A stretch of DNA of 64,000 nucleotides. Source: Blastomyces gilchristii SLH14081. Lineage: Eukaryota > Ascomycota > Eurotiomycetes > Onygenales > Ajellomycetaceae. The notes beneath the pieces were generated by a model. The model saw only the letters and a list, made by a program, of their open reading frames with translations. It was not told the origin of the DNA and ran no database searches. This document shows, piece by piece, positions 1-11,651 of the stretch (the first letter of the stretch is position 1; every line of letters begins with the position of its first letter). A program made the position numbers and the translations under genes. The DNA lies in contig NW_003101665.1 in NCBI RefSeq assembly GCF_000003855.2, positions 414,828 to 478,827 on the forward strand, written 5' to 3'.

Positions 1-308
1 GTTAACACTTTTACAGTTATCTCTCAATTCTTACTCAAGTGCTCTTTATACATTAACATTTCAGATCTTAAGATATTGAGATGAGTGTCTGCTTCATTCT
101 CACCTGCATCTCAGTCAGAAGTCTGCTTTCTCTTAATATTCACAGAATTCAGAGAGTCATCTAACACAGACATCTCTTTCACTTTGAAGACTTTTCATAG
201 AATATCAGTGAGTGTCTTCAAGCTCACTGATTCTGCTAGTTTTTTAACTTTCTTACTTCTCTTGACTGTTTATATTTGATAAGTTAGTAATATATTTCAA
301 TACACTCT

Positions 309-411
309 TTCTTTCATTATCATTATCATCATCATTATTATCATTATTATCATCACTATCATCATCATCATTATCATTATCATCATTATTATCATCATCA
401 TTATCATATTA
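309..411. repeat. ATC/ATT trinucleotide microsatellite
   Basis: About 100 bp of imperfect CAT/TAT triplets (cattatcatcatcattatt-type) run without interruption. The array is mixed rather than pure, as expected of an old microsatellite that has picked up C-to-T changes. Confidence 0.85.
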
Positions 412-1199
412 TTTCTGACTGTCTCTTCTGCTTTCACCTCTCTTTAACACTTACTGAAACTAATTATGTTATTTCTCTTCAAATATTCTGCAGTTCTGTG
501 AACTATCAAGGCATGTAAGCACTGTCACAGATTGAAGAAAGAGAAGAAGAAGACATTTAAGCAAGAGAAGACAGATTGTAAGACATGTTATAATACCTTG
601 AAGAGACTCTGTAAGAAAGTAGAATGATAATAATTTTAAGTAATACTTCTGATAGATTTAGACTGAACTAAGTATAGAAATAATGCAGATAACACTGTCT
701 GTGAGAGATTGAAGAAGAAGATAATGAAGAGTCTTATACAGTAGTGATGAGATTAGAAGAAGTTCTGAGAATGATTTAAGACTAAGATGAAGAGAGAGAG
801 AGAGAAGAAGAGTGTTACTGTAAATAAATAGTAATAGAAGAAGATTAAGAAGATGTTAAAGTAAGAGATAAAGAAGTTAAAACTGATAAGTTTTTTATTT
901 ATTGAGAGATAATAATTTTTGATAATACTTCTATTCTCTAATTGATTAGCAGGAGCTGACAGAGGAGAAGAGAATTGAGACCTTGTTCAGGTTTTGAATG
1001 CACTTCATGATTCAGAATATTGAGAAGACAGCTCTGCTCTCTGAGCATGTCAATCTGCTTATCACTGAAGTGAAACCTGAGACAGTAGATTAGAAAATGC
1101 AGGATTTTGAGATGCAGATTGATCTGATTAAGAGAAAGCAGTGAGAACCCTTCTCTGAGAAGATAGTGAAGAGAGATTTTAAGATAATTATCATCTCAG

Positions 1200-1235
1200 A
1201 TGAGAAGAAGAAGAAGAAGAAGAAGAATGAGAAGT
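1200..1235. repeat. GAA triplet run
   Basis: A run of GAA triplets sits in purine-rich DNA. In one plus frame it reads as a lysine run. It is low complexity and no function is implied. Confidence 0.7.
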
Positions 1236-2459
1236 GAATTATAAAGAATAATAAGAAGAATAAGAAAGAGTAGAAAGATAATAAGTAGAAAAAGTTTTTT
1301 TCTTTTTATATTAGTTAATTATAAGTTCATAATTATTAATAATTGAAATTAATTTTGAGTTTTTAAAAATTATTGTACAAGTTGTAATCAAGTCAGAAAT
1401 AATATATATATATATATATACTTAACTATCATGATTTACAAATCACTATAATGTATAAGTATCAACATTTTTTCAATATTGATATTCACAATATTAATAT
1501 ATTTTTAATGATATTATCTAATAATATAATTTGATAACACTCTCTTTTACAATATTAATATATTTCAAGAAATATAACAGAGATTAATCAAGATTATTTA
1601 TTTACTTTTATATATTGATGATATTCAATCTGAGTTAGTACTAAAATTATAACTAAGCTAAGAAATAAGATTATTTTCTCTTATATTAATTCTTCTTACA
1701 CACATCAGTGATCAGTTATTGAAAATAAATTATCATCTTTCTCAAATTATTATCATATCTTCTGAATTCACTTCTTTCACTTCTTTCACTTCTTTTACTT
1801 CTATTGAAGATTCATAAACTCTTCAAGAAATCACTGTGAATTACAAAGTCTATATTATTTACAATTCAACACAGAATGCTCTCTTTCAATTATAATAAAT
1901 AATCACTTCATTCTTCATATCTGATTTCAGGTTATAAAATTTATGAAAAACTCAACATAAACACTGAGATGAACTATGAAATAATTATTAACAGATTATA
2001 TTATAGATTACTGAAGAGTTATCTCTCTACTGCAATCACTGTAACTTCATTCAGAAACATTTATCATGAACTGATTATAATTTTAAAGAAATTTTCTGAC
2101 ATTTGAAGTTATCAGAATGCAGATAATAAAAGAAAAATAATCAGAAAATTACTACTGAGCTGATAAGTTACTCTATCAGATAATGATTTTTAATAATACT
2201 AACTTTCTAATTCAAAGAAAATCATATAAAAACAATTATATATTAGTACTCTGATTTCACAACTCTCATCTGATAACTTCTGTGAACAATTACTTTATAT
2301 ATGTATATCTCTGAATCTTTCTCTTTGATCAATTGAAAACCTTGAATTCTGAACACTTCTTTAAATACTTAATTCAAATCTTCATATTTCACATCAATTC
2401 TGTCTTCAGTTCAATCTTGAGATACACTATAAAGTCAATATACAATATCTAGAATCAGA

Positions 2460-4130
2460 GTTAAAGAATCATTAAAGAGTGTCTCTCACAGTGAATATAT
2501 GAACTAGTATAAACAATCTTACATTCATGAAAGTTATATGTTATTACATTGATGAGAACTGAACTTATCAAGAGATATTAATTGAATTTAAATCATTGAT
2601 CAGTAGTTATACTGAGAATTATATAACAGAGATATTAATGACTGTAATTAAAAATAACTATTGAGATATTAGTCTCAGTCTTCTTATAATTATAACTGAT
2701 AATGCTGTGAATAACTATACTATGATAAAGAGCTTGAAGCAAAAATTAGGTTTGCATTTCTGAAATGATAAACAAGATCATATCTTCTACATTGCTTATG
2801 TGATTCAACTTGTGATATAAACACTGATAAAGAATCTTAATATTAAGATAAAGAATAATGAGATGACTGATTCTTGAGATAAGAATGAGATGAAAGTAAT
2901 TACTCAGATAACTTTTATATTCACTTTATAAAAGATAATATTTTTTAATAACACTTTTTAATATTGTTTTTTGATAATACTTTTTAATAATACTACTGTT
3001 AATTTTGAATAGATTAACTAATAATTTAAATATCACAGATTCAAAACATTACTAATGTAATTTATATCTTCTCTAAATAATAATAATAATTTCATGATAT
3101 TTAATAAATAAACAAATCAGTCATATCACTGAATATGATACAGAATATTAGAACACAGTGAAGTTTAATATATAAGATAGCTGTTCAGACTTTTCAATTA
3201 TGTCAGACAATTGATCATTGAGTGCAACACTCTGATTGAGAAAAGATTCAGATATTGAAACTTTCTGATATAAAGTGAACTCAGTTGAAATATATGATTG
3301 ATTTACTGTTTCAGTTTTATAAGATAATAAAGACAGTCTCAATCACTTATACATCAATGCTGCAGTCAGTCTGATGAGTGTATAACAGTTTATTTACTTA
3401 TCTTGAGAAGCAGTTAAATCACTTAAAAAGAAATTCAGTCTGAAATAATACTATAGTGCAGGCTATTATTACTGTAAGAGATAAACTGGTATATTACTAC
3501 AGTAAAACTGAACAATCTTTTACAGAGTACTATACTGTAGCAGCTCTACTAAATCTCTCTCATTGAGTTAATATCTACACTTCTCAAGATTGAACAGAGA
3601 AGAAATGAGACTTATATATTAAATTAGTTTGAGACTACTACAATGTTAACTATCAGAGATTTGAATAAGCAGATGTTTGAGATATGAAGACAGTGAAATA
3701 CAATTCTCTAATAAGTAATGATCTTTGATAATACTTCATATCACATAGAACTATAATACTAACTTTGAAACAGAACTTATATACATTGATTGTAACTGAA
3801 AATCAGACAAAACTATATATTTGTAAAACTGAATTTAATTACTATCTTCAAGATAATCTGATGAATTTACACATCAAATCAATTCTAGAGTTATGAAAAA
3901 TTGTTAAGAGTATATATTCAACTATTACACTGATAGCATGTGATATTCTGACAATTTCATTGACAGAGATGAGAATGAAGTGAAAGTTCAACTCAAGTTA
4001 AGATATTTATCAATATTATCAGAGACAATTACAAGGAGAAACAATCAAGAAACTCATGATTATAAAACATGGAATTATCAGACAGTTTAATACCTCTGAT
4101 CACAGTATATTAGAGAAGTGTAGTTTTCAT
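2460..4130 (+). pseudogene. hAT transposase pseudogene
   Basis: This is the inferred transposase reading frame, now broken by many stops and at least one loss of frame between 2960 and 3420. Conserved pieces are the catalytic-core region (TDNA-NN near 2695-2720, with a following Ile/Val/Leu helix) and the C-terminal dimerisation region before 4130. The family cuts and pastes DNA and makes 8-bp target duplications. This copy cannot encode a working enzyme. The alternative that it is another DDE family is unlikely, given the order of the motifs. Confidence 0.7.
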
Positions 4131-4383
4131 AAGAAAGTGAAGAATAAACTTACACAAGAATGTATTTAATTGTTTCATGAGTGTTATCAATAATTGTTAT
4201 TAAATTCTAATTATATAAGCAATCACTGAATGAACTGAATGAGACTGATTTTAATCTTCAGTCTCAGTCTCATTCTAATTTTGAAAGAATGATTATCTTT
4301 CATAGTTTATTCTGAGAAAGTACTCTCATTTCACTGTTCTTGAATTAAATCTGGTCATTTTTCACATCATTTCTCTCAGAAAT

Positions 4384-4498
4384 GATCCGTTTTCAGATTT
4401 TTTTGAGGCTTGATCCTGGTGGGACTCACGCCAAGAAATGTATGAGATCAGACCAAATGTGACCAAATGTGAAATTCATGGTCCCGCCGGCCAGTCTA
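4384..4498 (+). repeat. hAT right terminal region shared with MITE family
   Basis: The last 70-85 bp closely match the right end of the MITE at 6660-7165, including ACGCCAAGAAATGTATG and the terminal CGGCCAGTCTA. Similarity fades toward a T-run near 4400. CpG is kept here (CACGCC, CCCGCCGGCC) although the transposase to its left has lost it. The next eight bases, GAAATACT, would be the right target duplication; the left one was not located. Confidence 0.7.
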
Positions 4499-4509
4499 GA
4501 AATACTTGT

Positions 4510-7500
4510 GAAACTGAGTGTAGAGAAAGATGTCATCAGTTCATTAATTAATCAAGATTAATATATCAATGAATAATTGAAGAATTGTGTGAAACAAAAG
4601 TTTTATTTATAAATGAAAGCATGTGAATCAGTGTTGTGAATGTCTGATAATATTATTAAACATCTTGATATTCTGTTCTGAGATACTGTTATACAACAGA
4701 AAGCATTAGATTGATTACAGAGTGCTTAACAGAGAAACACTTCTCTCATAACATTTATCTCTGACTTCAACACTAAGATTCTAGAAGAAGATGATCAATC
4801 TTGAGAGAATTGAATCAAGATTAGTATACTTAAGAAGACATTAACTTTCAAACTCTTACAGACTCTTGTAAGTGTAGATGAAGACCAGACTTATAAAGGT
4901 TTCTATGTATAACTTCAGACATTGAATGATCATCTCATTAAGCTCAAGAGTATACAGAACAGTGGCAGAAGATGTTACACTTATACACCTGTGTCAAGAA
5001 ATAATTCAGTCACTCATACACCTGTGCTGAGGAATAATAGCAATGATGCAGATGTCATGAACTGAATAGATTCAAATGTCTATACATAAGCAAGAGTTTT
5101 CACTGTTCAAACAGGCTTTTAAGTCTCTGAAATCACTTCTGAAGAAGTTGCTAACTGATATCAATATGAAGTATGTATCAACTGTAACTGATCAGAACAT
5201 ATTATTTCTAACTGCTGATTAATCTATATACCTTCTCATTTAAGAGAAAGATCAGTGTCTTCTCACTCAAAGAATGAATCAGTGTCTGTTCATGTCAATC
5301 ACATTTCAGTGAAGAAAGATTTGAAAGATAACTATAAGAATACTCTAATGAAACAGGGAAAAGATTAGCTTCTGTTCAAATTTGTAAACAGAAGCTTGAA
5401 GAGGTTGAATGACAATAATTTGAAGAAAAGATGACAATGAATGTGATTCTTATATCTACTGTGATGAATAACATGTATAATATGAAGACTATGATAGATA
5501 GTAGTCTATGTCACTATACAATGATTAAATCTTCAGTTGTAAGACATTATAATCTTCAGTGTATTCTCTTATCAAGGCTCTGAGTCCTTGCAGAGTTTGA
5601 TGACTCAAAAGATGTTTGTATCTATTACATGATAAAGTTAATCATAGATGTGAAAGAATATCAATGTGAAGATGTCTATGTATATAAAGTTGATAATCTT
5701 TATTATAATCTTATATTAGAACTTGTCTGACTATCTGAACAAGGCATTTTATTAAACACTTGAAACAGAAGCTTGATATTCTCTAATAATGATAGAATTC
5801 ATGAAGATAACATTCACAAGATCATGAATCTGACACAGATCTCTGCTAATGTATATGAAATGCTCTGAAAAAGAAGTTGCTGATAGCAGAATTATGTGAT
5901 AATATTTCATTAGTCTGACTGATATTAAAAAGGCTCTAGAAAAGTTATTCTATATTATAATAACAGATTCTTGTACAAAACTCTCTTAATAATATCATGA
6001 ATATCTAGATATCTTCTGATAAGATAATATTATAAATATACTTCTCTTACAAGGTTCTGAAGTGAATCACAGTATCAAGTTAGAGAAGAAGAATGATAAG
6101 AATTTTGAACTGTTATAAGACTCTCTTTATAACATATTCTGAGATGAACTTCTTCTTCTTCAAAAGACACTCAATGATCTATTGAATAAAGAATTTATAT
6201 ATATTAGCAATTCTTTCACTGCAGCCTCTATTCTCTTTACAAAGAAATCAGATAAAGAACTCTGATTCTGTGTGAACTATCAAGAACTGAATAGAATAAC
6301 AAAGAAAGATCACTATTCACTATCTCTTATCAATGAAATTCTAGCTCATATTAAACAAGCTCAATGACTTATAAAACTAGATGTCATCACTGCATTTTAT
6401 AAGATCTGCATCACTGAAGAAGATGAGTGACTTATAGCATTCTGAACATAATATAATCTCTTTAAATGAGTAGTTATTCTCTTTGAACTAGTTAATGCTC
6501 TCAGTATATTTCAGAAGTATATCAACTAAGCACTCTGAGATTTCCTTGATAAATTTGCATCTGTATATCTCAATGATATTCTCATCTTCACTGATGAGTT
6601 CAGAAAAGAATATTAAGAACATGTATAGAAGATATTACAATAACTACTAGAAGCAGAAGTAGACTGACCGTGTGACCGTGTCTGGGACCAGGACCAGATT
6701 TTTTGATAGTCTCATTACCAATTCGACTGATCCCATTACACGGTTTTAACATTAGATAGTAGTCTCATACTGTCTCAGTGAAACTTACTGTCTACTCTTG
6801 TCACATTTTTCAAATGAGATCATGATTTCTACTTCTCAATTTAAATTATTTTTATTGCTTTAAATGACTTTAAATCTCATTTGAGTGTTATCAAAAAGTG
6901 TTACTTTTTAAAAAATTAAAAATAGTCTAAAAAAAACCTTAAAATGTCTAAAAATAGTAACTTTATGCCAAGAATGTGACTAAATGGGACCAAATGAGAC
7001 CACTTTCTCATTTTTTTGAAGTCATGGTTCCATTTTAAGATCTGATATATAGTCACTTTACATGTTTTTTTAATAGCCAGTCCCAGCGGAATTCACGCCA
7101 AGAAATGTATGGGACCAGACCAAATGAGATCAAACGTGAAATTCATGGTCCCGGCGGCCAGTCTAAGCAGAAGTACTGATAGATATTAACAAGTGTGATT
7201 TTGAAGTCAAGAGTATCAAGTATCTGAGTTTTATTATAGAAGCTGACAAGAGAATTTGAATAAATTCTGAGAAAGTCTCTGCTATTCTTGAATGAGAAGC
7301 TCTGTATACTGTGAAAGATATATAAAGCTTCATTGAATTTGCTAACTTCTATCAGTGATTTATATAAAACTTCTCAGATATTGTAAGACTACTTACAGAA
7401 CTTATTGAGAAGAACTCAGTATTTCAGTGATCAGTAAATACTGAAGCTGTATTCACACAGATGAAGAAGATATTCATCAATATCTCTCTGCTAATAATAT

Positions 7501-8488
7501 TTAATTCTGATCATGAAACAGTTATTGAAGCTGATTTCTCTGACTATATGATAGAAGAAGTAATATTATAATATAATGATGAAGATGTTCTACAATCATG
7601 TATCTTCATGTCTAAGAAACTGAGTTCTGCTGAATGCAATTATAAGATCTATGATAAGAAACTTCTCACAATTATACACTGTCTAGAAGAATGAGACTCT
7701 GAACTCTGAAGTATCTCTGAATTTGAGATAATCACAGATTATAAGAATCTCAAGCACTTCACAATCACTTATAAACTTATCAAATGACAGATGTGATAAT
7801 CTGAATTTCTAAGCTGCTTTCATTTTACAATACACTATCACTTCAGCAGTCAGAACTCAATGACAGACACTCTCTTATAATGAGAATAAGATATGCTGTT
7901 CAATATAACAGATACACACTGAATGAACTGAGAACACTGACTCTTAGATTTGAAGATATTGATTGATCAAGATAGAATAACTCATGACACTATACATACT
8001 TCTCTGATTAGAACACTCTCTTTTCAAACTGATATCAATATCTTCACTTTCTCTACACTGAATGAACTGTGACATATAGCAGCTCAGGCTGATGAACTTC
8101 TTCAGACTCTTATCAAAGTAGTACATCAAGAAGCACTCTGATTTCTCTCAGAACTATGTATAAGAATCAATATCTCAGAATGTTTAATCAATGATAATAA
8201 TACTCTACAATTCTGTGAATAATACTGAGTCTCTCACTCTGAATTCTTACACACTCAGATAATGCAAAAGATGTATAATTCATATATAATCAGTTATTCA
8301 GACTGTGAATAACTGTATAGAATAATCTCTCAAGAGTTCTACTGATCTGAGATATTAAACAGTATCAGATACTTCATCTGAAACTGCAATCACTGTTCTT
8401 TCATTATCTTATAAAAGAACTGTAGAAAAGATCTATTGAAATCACTCAATATCTCTGATAGAATCTGATAAAATGTAGTAATTAACTT
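4510..8488 (+). pseudogene. Gypsy A gag-pol, 5' portion (broken)
   Basis: Read through stops, this is the same protein as gypsy B. A zinc knuckle-like C-x2-C-x4-H-x4-C lies near 5170-5215; a protease segment at 5450-5730; RT from about 6130, interrupted by a MITE at 6660 and resuming at 7174; RNase H at 7440-7860 (TEAVFTQMKK, ADFSDY, then YDKKLL, motifs usual in gypsy RNase H); and the start of integrase up to 8488. Stops typically replace Trp (TGG to TGA) or Arg (CGA to TGA). No functional product is possible. Confidence 0.8.
6660..7165 (+). mobile_element. hAT-type MITE, copy 1 (least mutated)
   Basis: This is a 506-bp element with no coding capacity. Its ends are TAGACTGACCG and CGGCCAGTCTA, imperfect inverted repeats of about 11 bp. 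It is flanked by AGCAGAAG at 6652-6659 and 7166-7173. The homologous empty site in gypsy B (near 11900) has a single AGCAGAAC, confirming an insertion. An 8-bp duplication fits the hAT superfamily. CpG is kept throughout, unlike the surrounding gypsy DNA and unlike copies 2 and 3, so this copy is young or escaped mutation. Confidence 0.9.
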
Positions 8489-8797
8489 TGTGACGGGCTG
8501 CGCCCGATCAATTATATAGACTATTTCATTACACTTCACAGATTCCAATCACTTCATTCTCGAACGCGTACGCTCCGATTCTCGGCCATTCTTGATCACT
8601 GATCCTCGGCTGCTATGAACGCGCGTATATTCTCCCGCCCCGAAGCTCCACCGCGTACATCACCACATACATGTATAAATATCCATCTTGATTGCTGATT
8701 CTTGCACTTTCTCTTTCTTTTCTTCTCTAACATTTTTATCTTTGTTATATAAGACCTATCAATATTATACTGATCTATTCAGTGTAGATCTCTTACA
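8489..8797 (+). repeat. Gypsy B 5' LTR
   Basis: This 309-bp LTR starts TGTGACGGGCTG and ends CTCTTACA. Its outer (left) half keeps many CpGs (GCGCCCG, AACGCGTACG, CCGCGTAC), while its inner right half has lost them: ATTCAGTGTAGATC here against ATTCGGCGTAGGCC in the other LTR. A TATATAAG-like stretch lies near the middle-right. Confidence 0.92.
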
Positions 8798-11266
8798 CTA
8801 TAAAAATATTCATTGTCTTCTTATTAGAAAATGATTATTCACATATTATCTTCTCATTAGAAATAATTATTCATCAAGAGATATCTGAACATGTAATAAC
8901 ACATAAGAAATAGAGAAATAGTTAAACAGATATCAAGTTCTCAGATAGAAGCTGCTTATCAGTCACTCTGACTCTGTAATAAGATTCTACAAAGAGAATA
9001 TCAGTGAAAGATCTGAGAGTTCTGATACTCAGATATATGAGATATTCATACAATTACACTTCTTCAAATTTCACAGATATCACATATCTGATAAACAATA
9101 TAATCATGTCTAATAATAATATAAGAGAACCTCTGAACATAAGCATAGATGCAGTGTTACAGTGACTCTGAACAATGTTGAAACTATAATAATAATAAAT
9201 AGCTGATATACATGCAACTCAACAACATCAATATGAAGAGATTTAATAACTAACTCACATGATTTCAACATCTACAGAATTGAATATAAAAGCACTGAAA
9301 GAACACTTAGATGCTCTTATATATTTCAATACTTTCAATCTCACTCTCTACTCATCATGAAGGATGGAAATGCTCATGAAACTGAGTATAGATGAAGATA
9401 TCATCAGTTTATTAACTAATCAAGATTGATATATCAATGAATGATTGAAAGATCATATGAAATAGAAGTTTTATTCATGAATAAAAGTATATGAATCAGT
9501 GTTATGAATACCTGATAATATCATGAAATATCTTGATATTCTGTTTCAAGACACTGTTATATAACAGAAAGCATTAGATTGACTATAGAGTGTTTAATAG
9601 AGAAACATTCCTCTTATAATATTTATTTCTGACTTCAACATCAAGATTCTAGAAGCAGATAATCAATCTTGAAAGAATTGAATGAAGATTAGCATGCTTA
9701 AGAAGATATTAACTTTCAAACTCTTACAAGCTCTTATAAGTGTAGATGAAGATCAGACTTATGAAGACTTCTACACACAGCTTCAGATAATGAATGACTG
9801 TCTTACTAAGCTTAAGAATATACAGAACAGTGATAGAAGATATTATATCTCAGTAACTCATACATCTGTGCTGAGGAATAACAATGATGCAGATGCTATG
9901 AATTAAGTAGACTTGAATATCTATATATAAGCAAGAGTCTCTGTCATCTGAACAGACTTCTGAGTCTCTGAGATCACTTCTGAAGAAGTCATTAATCAAT
10001 GTCAATATAAAGCATGTATTAACTGTAACTGATCAGAACACATTGCTTTCAACTGCTGATTAATCTATATATCTTCATACTTGAGAGAAAGATCAGTGTC
10101 TTCTCATTTGAAGAATGAATCAGCATCTGTTCATATCAATCATATTACATTAGAGAAAGATTCAGAAGATAACTATGAGAATATCTCAGTGAAACAGGAA
10201 AAAGATTAGCTTCTGTTCAAATTTATAAATAGAAGCTTGAAGAGGTCAGATGATAATAATTTGAAGAGAAGATAATAATGAATGCAATTCTTGTATCTAC
10301 TGTGATTGATAATATATATAATATGAAAGTCATAATAGATAGTGATCTATGTCACTACACAATGATAAAATCTTCAGTTATAAGATATTATAATCTTCAG
10401 TATATCTCTTTATCAAAACCTCAACTTCTCACAGAATTTAATGATTCAAAAGACATTTGTATCTGTTATATGATGAAGCTGACTATAGATGTGAAAGAAC
10501 ATCAATATAAAGATATCTATATATATGAAGTTGATAATCTTGATTATAATCTTATGTTAGAACTTGTCTGACTATCTGAATAAGACATCTTATTAAATAC
10601 TTAAAACAGAAGCTTGATATTCTCCAATAATGATAGAATTCATGAAGATGATATTTATAAGACTATTGATCTGACACAGATCTCTGTCAATATCTATGAA
10701 ATACTCAGAAAAAGAAGTTGTTGAAAGAATCACTGATAGTAGAACTATATATCAATCTATTTCATCAGTCTGACTGATATTAAAAAGACTCTAGAAAAAT
10801 TATCTTATATTATAATAACAGATTCTCATACAAAACTCTCTCAATAATATCATGAATATCTAGATATCTTTCAATAAGACAATATTATAAATATACTCTT
10901 CTTATGAGATTCTGAAGTGAATCACAGTATTAAGTTAGAGAAAAAGAATGATAAGAATTCTGAACTGTTATAAGATTCTCTTTATAACATATTCTGAGAT
11001 GAACTTCTTCTTCTTCAAAAGACACTCAATGATCTGTTGAATAAAGAATTCATATATATTAGTAACTCTTTCATCACAGCCTCTATTCTCTTTGTAAAGA
11101 AATCAGATGAAGAACTTCAATTCTGTATGAACTATCAAGATCTGAATAGATTGACAAAGAAAGATCAATACTTCTTATCTCTTATCAATGAAACTCTAGC
11201 ACAGATCAGATAAGCTCAATAATTTATAAAACTAGATATCATCACTGTGTTTCATAAGATTCATAT

Positions 11267-11618
11267 GCTCCGGTGGCCGAATGGTTAATGCGGCCACCCG
11301 GTAGCGCCTTGGCGTGGGAAACCAAGGCGCGTGGGTTCGAAACCCGCAGGGGATACATTAAATCCGGAACTCAAGCACCTCAGGTTCCTAATAAATACAG
11401 AGGTGTACAAATCACTCCAATGAATCGCTCTATGTTCCTGGGCTGGGAAGTTATTATCGCATGTATCTAATTGTCACTCCTTTGTATTTTCCTATGTTCT
11501 TGTTATCTTGGCGTGGTCTCAACACCTGTATTTCCTCCTGTATAACCAACACTTGACCTGTATTTAACATCACGCAAGGACTCATCATAAGCTCCGCTTG
11601 CATATAAGTATAATGGAA

Positions 11619-11650
<32 letters not shown>
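11267..11650 (+). mobile_element. tRNA-derived SINE with A and B boxes
   Basis: This insertion of about 384 bp sits in gypsy B RT and is flanked by ATAAGATTCATAT (11254-11266 and 11648-11660; the first two bases may belong to the tail). The empty site is visible in gypsy A near 6400. Its first 90 bases resemble a class II (Leu/Ser-like) tRNA: a D-arm with A box TGGCCGAATGG (11274-11284) and a T-arm with B box GGTTCGAAACC (11334-11344). The acceptor ends do not pair, so it is not a working tRNA. A tRNA-unrelated body follows, then an (AAT)n tail from about 11617. It is rich in CpG, so it arrived after gypsy B was mutated. The 65-codon frame inside it is meaningless. Confidence 0.87.
11274..11344 (+). 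promoter_or_regulatory. RNA polymerase III internal promoter (A and B boxes)
   Basis: The A box TGGCCGAATGG at 11274-11284 and the B box GGTTCGAAACC at 11334-11344 lie about 50 bp apart, as in tRNA genes. Between them a perfect 9-bp stem (11304-11312 with 11322-11330) closes a 9-nt loop, in the position of the anticodon arm. Confidence 0.8.

Positions 11651-11651
<1 letters not shown>

Larger units (their letters stand above)
1..1640. other. AT-rich degenerate repeat DNA, unassigned
   Basis: This stretch is AT-rich, lacks CpG almost completely and has stops in every long frame. It looks like mutated transposon sequence, but I could not assign a family. Around 490-620 one plus-strand frame shows spaced cysteines (two C-x2-C pairs about 20 residues apart) among lysines, and 950-1290 reads as a charged segment ending in a lysine run. 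Neither is enough to name a product. It may hold the left part of the hAT element or older gypsy sequence. I could not find the left hAT terminus here. Confidence 0.5.
1880..4498 (+). mobile_element. Degenerate hAT transposon, right part with 3' terminus
   Basis: Reading through stops on the plus strand from about 2460 to 2960 gives a hAT-family transposase core: a TS-NN start, an HYIDE motif, a long helix, a TDNA-NN motif, then H-D-H and a CIAH-VIQLV-like helix. A second block at 3530-3640 and 3930-4120 resembles the C-terminal hAT dimerisation domain (AALLNPSHR-like, DILTI, ETIKKLMIIKH). A weak BED-like C-x2-C pair lies near 2030. Stops are mostly TGA and TAA, as expected when CGA or TGG codons mutate. 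The element ends at 4498 in CCGGCCAGTCTA, related to the right end of the 506-bp MITEs in this window. The flank beyond is gypsy A gag sequence. The left terminus was not found, so the true start is unknown. Confidence 0.72.

Noticed and set aside
309..411. CRISPR-like regular repeat
   Set aside because: It is a triplet microsatellite with no spacers; no CRISPR array occurs in the window.
11267..11356. A functional tRNA gene
   Set aside because: A and B boxes are present but the acceptor strands do not pair and the anticodon loop has nine bases. The flanking duplication and the AAT tail show a SINE.
11273..11470. 65-codon open frame inside the SINE
   Set aside because: It spans the tRNA-like promoter and has no coding character.
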